Below are positions 23,305-32,942 of a DNA stretch of 64,000 bases, one piece after another. The stretch covers positions 55,216,229-55,280,228 of the forward strand of contig CM042142.1 in the NCBI GenBank assembly GCA_023376005.1, in the 5' to 3' direction. The notes beneath the pieces are model-generated. The model was given only the letters and a program-made list of their open reading frames with translations, was not told where the DNA came from and searched no databases. The position numbers and the translations under genes were made by a program. The DNA comes from Doryteuthis pealeii. Taxonomy: Eukaryota > Mollusca > Cephalopoda > Myopsida > Loliginidae. Position 1 is the first letter of the stretch. Every line of letters begins with the position of its first letter.

Positions 23305-23454
23305 ATTATCAATCAGATGAGCCCAGAAGCTTTGGCGCAAAATACCAAAACCCTCAGATACATCCCGAACCAGCTCCCGACGAGACATCGACCAGAAATT
23401 CTCTCCAAGAAATCACTGTCAGAAGATACCAGCTATCCTCTCCACCACACACCA
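23305..23454 (+). CDS. Candidate coding exon, product unknown
   Basis: An open 150-nt block preceded by an acceptor-like ACCAG at 23300-23304 and followed by a consensus donor GTAAGT at 23455. It is phase 1-1 (divisible by three). The frame gives DYQSDEPRSFGAKYQNPQIH and continues polar and proline-containing to SSPPHT. Copy B keeps it with no indels and one amino-acid change (D to N). A stop codon in the same frame lies just upstream (23289), so it cannot start upstream without splicing. The polypyrimidine tract is weak and I recognise no protein family. Chance openness in a repeat is the alternative. Confidence 0.3.
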
Positions 23455-23689
23455 GTAAGTCTCACAAACTTGACTCTATACACAAGAAGGACTTTATATT
23501 GTTAGTCATTGTTTTATTTGTTCTTTAATAATCTGTTAGAATTAAACGAAGTTTTAATTCATTTATTTGTTGCTGAGAGTTTTAGAATTAAATGCTATAC
23601 TAACACTAATATTATCATATTCAACAGCACACACACAGACACTGTATTGATAGAGATCAAACTGTAAATGCATGCACACAAGTAAGAGT

Positions 23690-23895
23690 GGCCTATTATC
23701 AATATCAACTAGACAGTGAGTGAGTCTATCCCCTTTTTGCTAGACCAGAGAGATTGTTTTGGCTGAAGAGGTGTGCCACACCTACCGTCAGCTCCCAACT
23801 TTACTGCACAAATCAGACAACCTCAACTGTACTAATGCAATGAGTTTGCAGAGACTAGTATCTAACTAAGATGCTCTACCGACTAAGCTAAACAA
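23690..23895 (-). mobile_element. tRNA-derived SINE
   Basis: Minus-strand element ending (3') at GTGGCCTATTATC and starting near the A-box complement ATGCTCTACCGACTAAGCTA at about 23870-23889. The body keeps CCACACCTACCGTCAGCTCC. Confidence 0.7.
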
Positions 23896-24265
23896 ATAAA
23901 CCATACAAAGAATATGAAAATAAATACAAAAACTTTTTTTTGACACATTTCATAAATATAAAAAATAAGTAAATATGCTTTTATAAGTAACATGAACAAA
24001 TATATCAACAGTACAAAATTTCATATTTATGTTAAAGTCCAAATGTATATGTAATCTGTATATAAATATTGCATACACAAAAAAAAAAATACAACATGCG
24101 ATGGATAAATTGTCATCTAAATTAAAATAACTCCAACATCTCACTTTAATAGATATATTTACCAAAATTACATGAGAATGTCTTGAAACACAATAGATTA
24201 AATCTATTTAAAGAAATCACCATTGGCTTCAACCACTGCCTCCAGATATCATTTGAATCTCCTAC
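23896..24265. other. AT-rich spacer
   Basis: No gene. The minus-strand 71-codon frame (23950-24165) is low-complexity. Confidence 0.45.
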
Positions 24266-24571
24266 TGTTAAGTTTTTAAATGCCATACTTGGCCAGTTGA
24301 AAAGGGCTTAAAGTAAGTTAGTCCTGAGTTATGGAATCCTTTGGTTAGCGAATAAGTCCTATCCTGCGTATTGTTAAAGGTACAGTGATTTAATCCTATG
24401 TCCATTGTCCACGAAGGTTCAAAGTAGTTATGGCCAGTTCTGTTGGTTTAAGTATTGTATCAGCAGCAGAGTACTGCCAGTGATTGGCCAAGAGAAATCA
24501 CATGGTTCTTGCCGAGTCTATAAGTAAAAGCAGATGTCTAGCGCACACCTTATATAGCAAAAATCTCAACA
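24266..24571. mobile_element. Solo LTR, 306 bp, with 5 bp target duplication
   Basis: Begins TGTTAAG and ends CTCAACA, flanked by exact CCTAC duplications (24261-24265 and 24572-24576). It shares CAGCAGCAG, TACTGCCAGTGATTGG and CGAGTCTATAA with the LTR at 52745-53050, and both intact copies are 306 bp. TG...CA ends and a 5 bp duplication fit a Ty3/gypsy, BEL or copia LTR. No internal region is present. Confidence 0.9.
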
Positions 24572-24576
24572 CCTAC

Positions 24577-25744
24577 AAGCCTTTTTGATGGTCTTGTTAC
24601 ATATTACGAGTAACTCGAAAGTTAAAAGGGAACACCCCAGAACATTCTGGAAACTCTGTGACGTCAGAGCTGAGGTACGTGTCCCATAAAATGACCCCAA
24701 TCTGTAGCAGAATGTCGGCCGGCCTCTGGAGAGGAGGAAGGCAAAGGGATGAACGGAAATACACCCCACCTCCTTTTTGGGGGAAGGGAAGAGATCTCTA
24801 TCATTAGTTTAGTTTTCACTCAGGACCCTGTCGGGGAACACAGTAGGATTCCTCACCTTGTTGAGGACGGGCGAAAATCATCCTCATGAAGAAAATTTGA
24901 CTACTACAGACAGTTGGAACCCTGATATCACCTTCATGCGGGCCAGATAAATTTAGGATATCTTACAAAGATAATAATCTTAACAAGACTATGCGACAAA
25001 TCGGAAGAGAAGGAAAGCACCGCTTATTCCGTCTTCAAGCTTACCAAAAGAAGAACATATCCCAAGAATAACCAACAGAAGATGAACCAACCCATAAAAG
25101 CTAAGTAAAAACTTATTCCGTCATGAAAAATTGCTATTTGATATGAAAGAGATCCTGCCTAATGACCTTATTAATTCTAACCTGTCGACGTTCATTTCAT
25201 CCTCCTCCCAGCTTATAAATTCTGAATAAAAATTCTGTTATAAAAATATATATATATGTCTTATTGTTCTTTGCCAATTTTTGCATGTGCACCTCTCATT
25301 TTCTTTGGTCTCTGATGGAACAGCGTTGTAAACGTTGAAAATGATAGGCGAACGTAACAGTCTCCTTATTTAAATTGGTAAATGCTGCCATTATAGCATA
25401 ATTGTGATCAAGACTATATATGTCTTATATTGATTGCAATAAAATCTGGTCTTTCTTGTGTCATATTCCTGTTTTTAATTGAAAATTAAGCGATTATAAA
25501 CCAGGTCTTGCCAAACCACAGCTTGTGACCCACATGCAACGCTGTGACCTTAAATGACCTCAATGGTGTCATGGACCATTAAAAAATAATTTCCAGAAAT
25601 TTAGAATTTGAAACTAAAGAACATGTCTAAATGCAACAAGCCTGGTTATGTTAATAGCAATAAAAACTGTTCTTACATAATGTTCCTATTTTTAACTCTC
25701 AAAATCAAGCAATGAAAATTGTCTTTTCAAATACTAATGACAAG
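24577..25744. other. Non-coding; possible transposase remnant on the minus strand
   Basis: Joining the sequence across the LTR target site, the minus strand reads KTIKKA then RRFK and YLEAVVEANG, which resembles the end of a Tc1/mariner-type transposase. This is weak. Downstream to 25744 there is an AATAAA-containing stretch and nothing else recognised. Confidence 0.25.
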
Positions 25745-25750
25745 TACTAG

Positions 25751-25751
<1 letters not shown>

Positions 25752-25788
<37 letters not shown>
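25752..25788. repeat. (TA)n microsatellite
   Basis: About 18 TA units, also present in copy B at 57575-57612. Confidence 0.95.
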
Positions 25789-25789
<1 letters not shown>

Positions 25790-25920
25790 ATCAAGTAAAA
25801 GGCCACTCTCAAGCAATATTCCATCTAAAGTAACTAAGATCTTAAGATGTTGGTAGTTAAACGCTCATCCTGGCACTATCATCTATCAAGCTGCTAAATC
25901 TTTAGAGTCAGCACAAACTT

Positions 25921-26103
25921 ATGCCCAAAACCATCATTGCACTCACAGACACGAGAGGGAGACACAAGACCCACCAGTCCATTTCCTGTCCATCCTGTGG
26001 AAAATGCTGTGCTTCTGAGTTTGGACTCAAAAGACATTTAAGGAGTCCTGAATACCAAAGATTAAAACTAAGGAAATGGAGATGTCATCACCAATATCAA
26101 TAG
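25921..26103 (+). pseudogene. LINE ORF2 C-terminal zinc finger
   Basis: The frame contains SCPSCGKCCASEFGLKRHLR, a C-x2-C...H finger of the type closing LINE ORF2 proteins, and ends in a stop just before (TA)n sequence. The upstream polymerase is absent. It is present almost unchanged in copy B (57747-57929). Confidence 0.65.
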
Positions 26104-26159
26104 ACTACATTTACATCATATATATATATGATGTAAATATATATATATATATATACATA

Positions 26160-26245
26160 CAAGTTGTCCACAAAGTTCGTATGCACGTTAACATTATAAC
26201 TTTTTAAAAGTGCACACAGACTTTGTGAACGGTCTCTCAGAGTGA
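26160..26245. mobile_element. Small palindromic MITE-like element between (TA)n tracts
   Basis: GTCCACAAAGTTCGTATGCAC and an imperfect complement (GTGCACACAGACTTTGTG) form inverted ends of an ~80 bp unit flanked by TA repeats. Related units are at 26342-26420, 48901-48950, 57985-58060 and 58180-58255. The TA setting suggests a Tc1/mariner MITE. Confidence 0.55.
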
Positions 26246-26296
26246 GTGTGTATGTATATAAGTAGAAATCAATCAATATCTTTCTAAAGATATTAC

Positions 26297-26341
<45 letters not shown>

Positions 26342-26343
<2 letters not shown>

Positions 26344-26413
26344 AGTTGTCCAGGAACTCAGTATGCACTTTTAATTTATAACTTCTTTAAAGTGCACACG
26401 GACTTTATGGACA

Positions 26414-26448
<35 letters not shown>

Positions 26449-26450
26449 TG
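26342..26450. mobile_element. Second palindromic element followed by (TG)n
   Basis: AGTTGTCCAGGAACTCAG...AGTGCACACGGACTTTATGG has the same structure as the neighbour, followed by a (TG)n tract at about 26417-26447. Confidence 0.55.
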
Positions 26451-27368
26451 TGTATAAATATCAATCAATCAATATCTTTCTTAAATTTCCTTTAAGATCT
26501 TTTCAAACATATGCATTCTTGATCTAAGCAGATTCAGTGTTAACAAAAAAAAAAAAAAAAAAAAAAAGAAAGAAGCAAATCCAAACAATTCCGAACAAAC
26601 ACAGGTGTGGGGTGGGGGTTTAGGTTACGTTTTCATTTCATTTCATTGAAGAGTTATATACAATTATTAATACAATCCAGACAGACCGATTTCATTTGGA
26701 ATGAAAGTTTCCATGCCGCCGAGGGCCAGACAAATTAAGCCATCTTTTTCTCATGTTTATCATTAGAAAGTATGTTGATAAAAGGAGAGAATTGGATGAA
26801 AATAAAAAAAGATTTTGTAGCTTTGAGCATTGCTGGAAATGCTGACAAATTGAAATTATGCATGAAATAGATTAATTTAAGGTTGATGACGACTATATAT
26901 ATAAAGAATACCAGTTTAGTTCAGAAAAGAAAAAATAAGACAAAAAAAAAAGTCAAAAGTAATTTCATCTATTTCTATAGTATTTGCTCAGGCAAGATCC
27001 AAAAAATTGCATTTCATGAAAATAAATGTGAGTGTAATTGACCAATAGATTTAAAGTTCTTCCATGTTATCTACTATGTTTTAGGATAGAAAAGGTCAAA
27101 AGCCAATTATTTGACAGTCATATCCTAATATACATTGCCTCAACATGGAGCAAGATAGACTTTTTAGTATTATAGATAAGACTAAGGCATGAACACATGT
27201 GTTTGAATGTTACACCCTGTCATCACCCCAAATGAATAATGGACTAATCGGTTTTGATAGTGAAGAAAGAAAGAAGAAAAAGAACACAAATATAAGAAAG
27301 ATGAAAAGAAATATGGAGAGAGAGAGAGAGAGATAAAGAAATGGAGAGAGAGAAGAAATATATATAAA
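26451..27368. other. Non-coding, poly-A run
   Basis: Poly-A of about 22 at 26546-26567. A (GA)n tract lies near 27317-27332. No gene seen. Confidence 0.5.
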
Positions 27369-27390
27369 GATAAACCTAATGAGTCAGATA

Positions 27391-27427
27391 AACCTACTAA
27401 AAGTTTCGCTAAGTGCTCTTCAAGGCT
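27391..27427 (-). ncRNA. Hammerhead ribozyme-like motif, C3 mutated
   Basis: On the minus strand: AGCC, then TTGAAGA (consensus CTGANGA), GCACTTAGC, GAAA, CTTTTAG as stem III with loop, cleavage triplet GTA, then GGTT closing stem I. The first core base is T instead of C, so activity is doubtful. Confidence 0.6.
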
Positions 27428-27487
27428 AAGATAGGTGGTACGTTTGTATAAATGTGAGTTTGCTCCAAATCTCTTTACTCGGATCTT

Positions 27488-27524
27488 AGCCCTGAAGAGC
27501 ACTTAGCGAAACTTTTAGTAGGTT
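27488..27524 (+). ncRNA. Hammerhead ribozyme-like motif with short stem II
   Basis: Stem I AGCC (27488-27491) pairs with GGTT (27521-27524) with one G-U. The core is CTGAAGA at 27492-27498. Stem II GCACTTAGC has only two pairs. GAAA is at 27508-27511. Stem III is CT-TTT-AG and the cleavage triplet is GTA at 27518-27520. It is followed by GGCTCTA and TTGAGCACTTTT (27556-27582), a tail shared with other hammerheads here. The reduced stem II is its weak point. Confidence 0.65.
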
Positions 27525-27546
27525 TATCTGACTCATTAGGTTTATC

Positions 27547-27616
27547 TTTATTATTGGCTCTACTTAGGTATTGAGCACTTTTTACTTATTAGCTTAAGTT
27601 TCCTGGCAGTTTCTTA

Positions 27617-27658
<42 letters not shown>

Positions 27659-27840
27659 AATAAATTGTTTTTTCTTTTGGCCAAATATTGCACCAATAGA
27701 TTATTTTTGGTTGGTACAGTTATCTTGGTCTTTTCTTTTTTCCTAAATTTTTTTCCCCAGGTGATGTTTGGTAGTATATTTTTACAATCAAACTATTTGC
27801 TGGGTTTTTTCTCAGCGTGAGGATTTACCAACAAGTTTGG

Positions 27841-27876
<36 letters not shown>

Positions 27877-28857
27877 ACTTGGAAATAGTAATGAAACAGT
27901 AAAGTATTCTCCAAACCTTAATACCATATCATATTCAATAAATTCCAAATTAACAAAAATCATAGGAGGAAACAATTTGGAATAATAATATAATATTTAT
28001 GTCTTCCTTACTTTTTTTCCCCCCATCATAAATAAATTCCATCGCTAATTAACTATTTACATATATTTTATTTTGTTTCCGAAGTTAACAAGTTCAAGGT
28101 GAGCACTTCTGGTAACAAATTCAAATTATGTAATACATCAATAATTATAAGTATTTATCTTTATATACAATTAAGTCTTAAAATTTCATACCCTCTTAAA
28201 ATTACAGTCAGTCTAAAATTATTGAAGGAAAAATAACACTTTACCTCTTATAATTTACATATTTTATTTTATCTATTCATAATTAAAAAACTAAAAAATA
28301 TAGTTTTCTCTAATCATTTATCAATTTATATCTGAATAAATAACCTTATTTTTTAAATTAATAATTAAAGATAGTCTTATTTTACAACTGAAAATCTTTT
28401 TTTTTTAATTTTCAGTTGACTGTTATCTCAAATTCAAATATAAACCAAGTTACATCTAAACCGGAAATGAAACAAACAGAATTGGCAACAATGATAAGTT
28501 CAATCATTTCTCAATAGAATTTTACAAAGGTAAGATATCCGTTTAATTCTAGTTTGTTTTGATTTTTGAATTTTCAATTATCTTTCTAATATCTTTATAT
28601 ATATTAATTTAAGGCTTCAAAAGAATCCAGTAAAAATAATTTTTTCCATAAAAGATTTCTCTTGAATTTTTTTTTTTTATTTCTTGAGAGAAATATTTTT
28701 TTGGAAAAAAATTCTCATTAATTCTTAACTAAATAATTTATAAACATAAGCAAAGACTTACATTGCATATATATTATATAAAAAAAAACCAGGAAGATTA
28801 TAAAGAAACAAGAGAGAGATATAAAGAAAGGGGATATATATATATATATATATATAT
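27547..28857. other. AT-rich spacer with (TA)n tracts
   Basis: (TA)n at about 27618-27655, 27845-27872 and 28830-28858. No gene seen. Confidence 0.55.
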
Positions 28858-28963
28858 AATAAAGTCGTCGGGGTGGCTTAAAGTCGGTATCAGCCAAACA
28901 GCAAGGCAGTCTATCCCCTTTTTGCTCTATTCTTTACTACATTCTGTCAGATTTACTCCTATC

Positions 28964-28968
<5 letters not shown>
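28858..28968 (-). mobile_element. 3' end of a tRNA-derived SINE
   Basis: Holds only AAGTCGTCGGGGTGGCTTAA and GGTATCAGCCAAACAGCAAG, the 3' end of the SINE completed in the neighbouring copy, between two (TA)n tracts. Confidence 0.6.
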
Positions 28969-29002
<34 letters not shown>

Positions 29003-29005
<3 letters not shown>

Positions 29006-29250
29006 TAAAGTTGATTGAGTGGCCTAATGTCGGTATCAGCCAGACAGCAAGGGAATCTATCTCCATTTCACTAGTGCTAGACAAAGGAGATTGTTTTGGC
29101 ATCCAAGGTGGAGCACCACACCTACCATCAGCTCCTCGCTTTACCATACAGATCCCTGTGCTACTTATACGTTGAGTTGCTGAGGGCCTGTATCGAACCC
29201 GGAACCTTGAGGTTCCTAGTTTGACACTCTACCAACTGAGCTATGAGCGT
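29003..29250 (-). mobile_element. tRNA-derived SINE, near full length
   Basis: The minus strand starts with a strong tRNA head: A box TAGCTCAGTTGGTAGAGTG (complement at 29225-29243) and a B box GGGTTCGATAC (complement at 29190-29200). The body includes GGAGCTGATGGTAGGTGTGG and it ends near TGATACCGACATTAGGCCA. It is inserted between (TA)n and (TG)n tracts. Confidence 0.8.
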
Positions 29251-29847
29251 GTGTGTGTATATATATATATAAAACAGGAAGAGAGTGAAATGAGTAAAAA
29301 GAGACGGAGAATGCTTTTAACATCTTATTTTGCCTATCTAAACAAAAAAAGTAATATTTTATAATAAAATCTTCCCAAATTCAAAAAAAAAAAAATCAAA
29401 AGATGAAAATACCATTAAAATTGAAAAAAAACCATTAAATTGAATTAATTAAAATTAATTAAAAACCATTAAATTGAAATTGGCCAAATTGCTCTAATCT
29501 ATTTGCAAGGAAGCAAATAATGAGTAATAATAAATAAATAAATAGTCTATAAAATAATTTACACAAAAATTATTATGATATAGGCATATGTAATTTAAAG
29601 GGTGCAATTTTAAAAATAAATTTCAAGCTTTATTTGTACATTTATATTTCAAAAAAAGAAAAAGAATGAAATTTCCACAGATACTGCTAGTAAACTATAT
29701 TATTCTGGCAGCACTGTGCCAGTCTTTGGTAAACTTAGTAAATATCTATCTAAACATATATAAAGGGCAGTTGGTGTGCGTGTATGTATGTCCGGATGAA
29801 ACTACGAAAATAAAATGACAAAGTAAATATTTTATACACTTTGAATA
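29251..29847. other. AT-rich spacer
   Basis: Poly-A runs and ATTAAAATT simple repeats. No gene seen. Confidence 0.5.
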
Positions 29848-31310
29848 TCACCAGTTCTTGCTTTTTGTGCAAAACTTATGAAGATTTGATTTATATTCAA
29901 AGATATTTGAAAATAAAAATATACATAGAAATAGCATTGAAATTCTACTTAAAAATGTCCAGCATTTGTGAATCTCAAAAGTAAACAAATCAATACACCA
30001 GGGTTTCCCCTCCCCCCACATACACACACCTCTACCCAGATGATGCTGGGTAGCCACTTCTAGTTCAATATATATTGTTATCCTACTTGTTTGTCTGTCC
30101 TATCAACAGGGCTTACAATATGCTGACTGTATCCCTGCAGTGGGATAAGCCTGCACCGCCCCCCCCCCCATATACACACACCTCTACCCAGATGATGCTG
30201 GGTAGCCACTTCTAGTTCAATATATATTGTTATTCTACTTGTTTGTCTGTCCTATCAACAGGGCTTACAATATGCTGACTGTATCCCCTGCAGTGGGATA
30301 AGCTTGCACCCCACCCCTGTCCATATACACACTCCCTATCACCAGTTCTTTATTTGGGCAGAAAATTATGAAGAATTCATTTATATTCAAAGATATTTGA
30401 AAATAAAAATATACATAGAAATAGCATTGAAATTTTACTTAAAAATGTCCAGCATTTGTAAATCTCAAATGTAAACAAATCAATACACCAGGGTTTCCCC
30501 TCCCCCCACATACACACACCTCTACCCAGATGATGCTGGGTAGCCACTTCTAGTTCAATATATATTGTTATCCTACTTGTTTGTCTGTCCTATCAACAGG
30601 GCTTACAATATGCTGACTGTATCCCCTGCAGTGGGATAAGCCTGCACCCCCCCCCATATACACACACCTCTACCCAGATGATGCTGGGTAGCCACTTCTA
30701 GTTCAATATATATTGTTATTCTACTTGTTTGTCTGTCCTATCAACAGGGCTTACAATATGCTGACTGTATCCCCTGCAGTGGGATAAGCCTGCACCCACC
30801 GCCCATATACACACACCCCATCAGCAGTTCTTTATTTGGGCAGAAAATTATGAAGATTTGATTTATATTCAAAGATATTTGAAAATAAAAATATACATAG
30901 AGATAGCATTGAAAATCTACTTAAAAATGTCCAGCATTTGTAAATCTCAAAGGTAAACAAATCTATAAACCAGGGTTTCCCCTCCCCCCACATACACACA
31001 CCTCAACCCAGATGATGCTGGGTAGCCACTTCTAGTTCAATATATATTGTTATCCTACTTGTTTGTCTGTCCTATCAACAGGGCTTACAATATGCTGACT
31101 GTATCCCCTGCAGTGGGATAAGCCTGCACCCCACCCCTGTCCATATACACACTCCCTATCACCAGTTCTTTATTTGGGCAGAAAATTATGAATATTTGAT
31201 TTATATTCAAAGATATTTGAAAATAAAAATATACATAGAAATAGCATTGAAAATCTACTTAAAAATGTCCAGCATTTGTAAATCTCAAAGGTAAACAAAT
31301 CTATAAACCA
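29848..31310 (+). repeat. Tandem repeat with ~485 bp period
   Basis: The landmark ATCACCAGTTCTT recurs at 29848, 30338, 30820 and 31158. Units contain an inner ~150 bp duplication with ACACACACCTCTACCCAG and the perfect hairpin CTACCCAG-ATGATG-CTGGGTAG. The last two intervals differ because the third unit lacks one inner copy. Minus-strand frames reading CWTFLSRISMLFLCIFLFSN reflect the repeat. Confidence 0.9.
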
Positions 31311-31534
31311 ATTTAATAAGAAGAGACTCCTCTTTCTGAGTGAGGTGTTGTACATTTTGAGCAACCCTCATGAGTTTTAATAGTTTTCTTATAAAAGTTT
31401 AGTTTTTTTCTTCTGATTTTTAGTTTTTCTTCTCAATAAAGAGTTGTAATCAAGATATGAGCAAAAAGTATCCAAACAGAATCTTTAAAGTTTTAAAATG
31501 AAGACATGTGCACAGCTGAGCAACTTATACATCT

Positions 31535-31647
31535 CTCTCTCTCTCTCTCACTCTCTCTCTGTATATGTCTCTTACACACACATACTCCCTCTTACTTATG
31601 ATCAATTACCTCTTACTTATTCCGTGTATTAACGTCTTCTGTGTTAC

Positions 31648-31688
<41 letters not shown>

Positions 31689-31710
31689 GTCTGTCTGTCT
31701 GTCTGTCATA
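31535..31710. repeat. (CT)n microsatellites
   Basis: Two CT-rich tracts at about 31533-31560 and 31651-31682, followed by (GTCT)n to 31706. Confidence 0.9.
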
Positions 31711-31753
31711 TATATTTCTTAGTCTCTTATGAGTCATATATATCATATTTATA

Positions 31754-31921
31754 GGAAAATATTTTTTTGGTGTTTAGAAACATGAGAGAAATGAATGAAA
31801 TAAATGAAGATCAGAGACTAGATGTTGAATATTATGTTCTAAATCCGAACATTCAACATCTAATCTCTGATTTTCATTTATTTCATTCATGCTTCTAAAA
31901 AACCCAAAAATTATTTTCCAA
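31754..31921. repeat. Foldback repeat
   Basis: Inverted arms about 31754-31838 and 31850-31921 share ATGAATGAAATAAATGAA and TTAGATGTTGAAT-like blocks with an apex near TCTAAATCCGAAC. No ribozyme core is seen in it. A (TA)n tract follows. Confidence 0.7.
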
Positions 31922-32101
31922 TATATATATATATATATATATATATCATACATACACACACATATAAATAGGCTCATAAGAAATACCAACAAAGAAGCAC
32001 ACATGAACTCCACAACAACATCATGTATCATAGTTTATATATATAATATAATAAAATAAATATATAAAGGTTTTACATATCTATTTATTTGGTGACAAAG
32101 G

Positions 32102-32154
32102 AACATTCACGACCATATTGGTTTCATGCGAGGCAATCGTCAGGTGAAGATGTT
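32102..32154 (-). ncRNA. Hammerhead ribozyme (type I), core intact
   Basis: Read on the minus strand. Outer AACA (complement of 32151-32154) pairs with TGTT (complement of 32102-32105). TTCAC/GTGAA form inner stem I (five pairs). The core is CTGACGA (complement of 32137-32143). Stem II TTGC-CTC-GCAT has three good pairs plus a U-U at its base. GAAA follows. Stem III CCA-ATA-TGG precedes the cleavage triplet GTC. All core residues of CUGANGA and GAAA and the preferred GUC are kept. The U-U pair beside the core may lower activity. Confidence 0.8.
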
Positions 32155-32332
32155 ACAAATGAGCACTCTACCAATAATACTGCCTTTGGTACACAGTTCC
32201 AGCAAAAGCTGATACAGTGACCATCCCACACTATATATATATATATATATATATTCTCTCAGTGACCAAAAGATACATACATTCCTATGTATTTAATAGT
32301 TTAAAAACACCAGTCCCCGCATCAGCTGTCAG

Positions 32333-32387
32333 TGGGCGAGGGGATAAGATATATCGGACTACCATGCGGTCAGTCTGAGTTCGACCC
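32333..32387 (+). promoter_or_regulatory. tRNA-like internal pol III promoter, unit 1
   Basis: A box TGGGCGAGGGGATAAGA (32333-32349) and B box GAGTTCGACCC (32377-32387). Between them TCGGACTACCATGCGG resembles the anticodon arm of a tRNA-Leu/Ser. Spacing is tRNA-like. Confidence 0.65.
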
Positions 32388-32404
32388 TACCCAAGGATAG
32401 TTGT

Positions 32405-32457
32405 GTCTAGCCACACTGAAGAGGCATGATATGCCGAAACACGTGTCTGTGGATGAC
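32405..32457 (+). ncRNA. Hammerhead ribozyme (type I), complete, unit 1
   Basis: Every part matches the consensus. Outer stem I is GTC (32405-32407) with GAC (32455-32457). Inner stem I is CCACA (32411-32415) with TGTGG (32448-32452). The core is CTGAAGA at 32416-32422 (CUGANGA). Stem II is GGCAT-GAT-ATGCC (32423-32435), five pairs. GAAA is at 32436-32439. Stem III is CACGTG, self-complementary with no loop, as in schistosome hammerheads. U16.1 is at 32446 and cleavage is predicted after C32447 (GTC). Predicted active. Confidence 0.88.
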
Positions 32458-32643
32458 TTATTAATATATGCTCCCATAAATTTGGTAATGAGCTCTCTAA
32501 TTGGTAATTCAAATTAACTCTCACTACTAAGCAAATAAGCAATGATCATTTCTCCGGAAATTTGATCTCTCAGTGACCAAAAGATACATACATTCCTATG
32601 TATTTAATAGTTTAAAAACACCAGTCCCCGCATCAGCTGTCAG

Positions 32644-32696
32644 TGGGCGAGGGGATAAGATATCGGACTACCATGCGGTCAGTCTGAGTTCGACCC
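32644..32696 (+). promoter_or_regulatory. tRNA-like internal pol III promoter, unit 2
   Basis: Identical A box (32644-32660) and B box (32686-32696) to unit 1. The middle is two bases shorter. Confidence 0.65.
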
Positions 32697-32713
32697 TACC
32701 CAAGGATAGTTGT

Positions 32714-32766
32714 GTCTAGCCACACTGAAGAGGCATGATATGCTGAAACACGTGTCTGTGGATGAC
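32714..32766 (+). ncRNA. Hammerhead ribozyme (type I), unit 2
   Basis: Same as unit 1 except that the last base of stem II is T (32744), turning the core-proximal G-C pair into G-U. CTGAAGA is at 32725-32731, GAAA at 32745-32748, predicted cleavage after C32756. A spliced-out piece of 309 nt would run between the two cleavage sites. Confidence 0.8.
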
Positions 32767-32770
<4 letters not shown>

Positions 32771-32858
<88 letters not shown>

Positions 32859-32942
32859 TGAGAGAGAGAAAGAGATAGAGTGAGAGAGAGAAAGAGATAG
32901 AGTGAGAGAGAGAAAGAGATAGAGTGAGAGAGTGTGTGTTTG
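32771..32942. repeat. Compound microsatellite (TA)n-(GATA)n-(GA)n-(GT)n
   Basis: Continuous simple sequence. Minus-strand frames encoding Ser/Leu/Tyr/Ile repeats are artefacts. Confidence 0.95.

Larger units (their letters stand above)
6559..27426 (+). repeat. 20.8 kb duplicated segment, copy A
   Basis: Collinear over its whole length with 38483-59282 in the same orientation, including the same SINEs, MITEs, solo LTRs, tandem arrays and LINE fragments at matching places. Differences are mainly single-base indels, tandem-array copy number and (TA)n length, plus a badly scrambled interval at about 13.5-17.3 kb. Shared insertions with identical target duplications mean the copies split after all of those insertions. 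Haplotype or assembly duplication is as likely as a genomic one. Confidence 0.9.
27369..27546. repeat. Palindrome with a hammerhead in each arm
   Basis: Arms 27369-27432 and 27483-27546 are 64 bases each and match at all but one position, separated by 50 bases. Copy B stops inside the left arm at the N (59283). The one mismatch falls on the first base of the ribozyme core. Confidence 0.95.
32256..32780 (+). repeat. Tandem ~310 bp unit with tRNA-like promoter boxes and hammerheads
   Basis: The unit starting CTCTCAGTGACCAAAAGATA begins at 32256 and again at 32567 (311 bp; 309 bp between ribozyme cleavage sites). Each unit holds a tRNA(Leu/Ser)-like head and a type I hammerhead about 60 bases downstream. 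Unit 1 is complete and unit 2 is cut off by (TA)n at about 32770. Tandem hammerhead units of this size, with internal pol III boxes, match the design of retrozymes and the schistosome Sm-alpha repeats (established families). No protein is encoded. Confidence 0.85.

Noticed and set aside
25308..25360. CTGATGG...GTTGAAAATG as a hammerhead (also 57130-57180)
   Set aside because: The core has G instead of A9, stem II is poor and no A15.1-U16.1 arrangement with stem I could be drawn.
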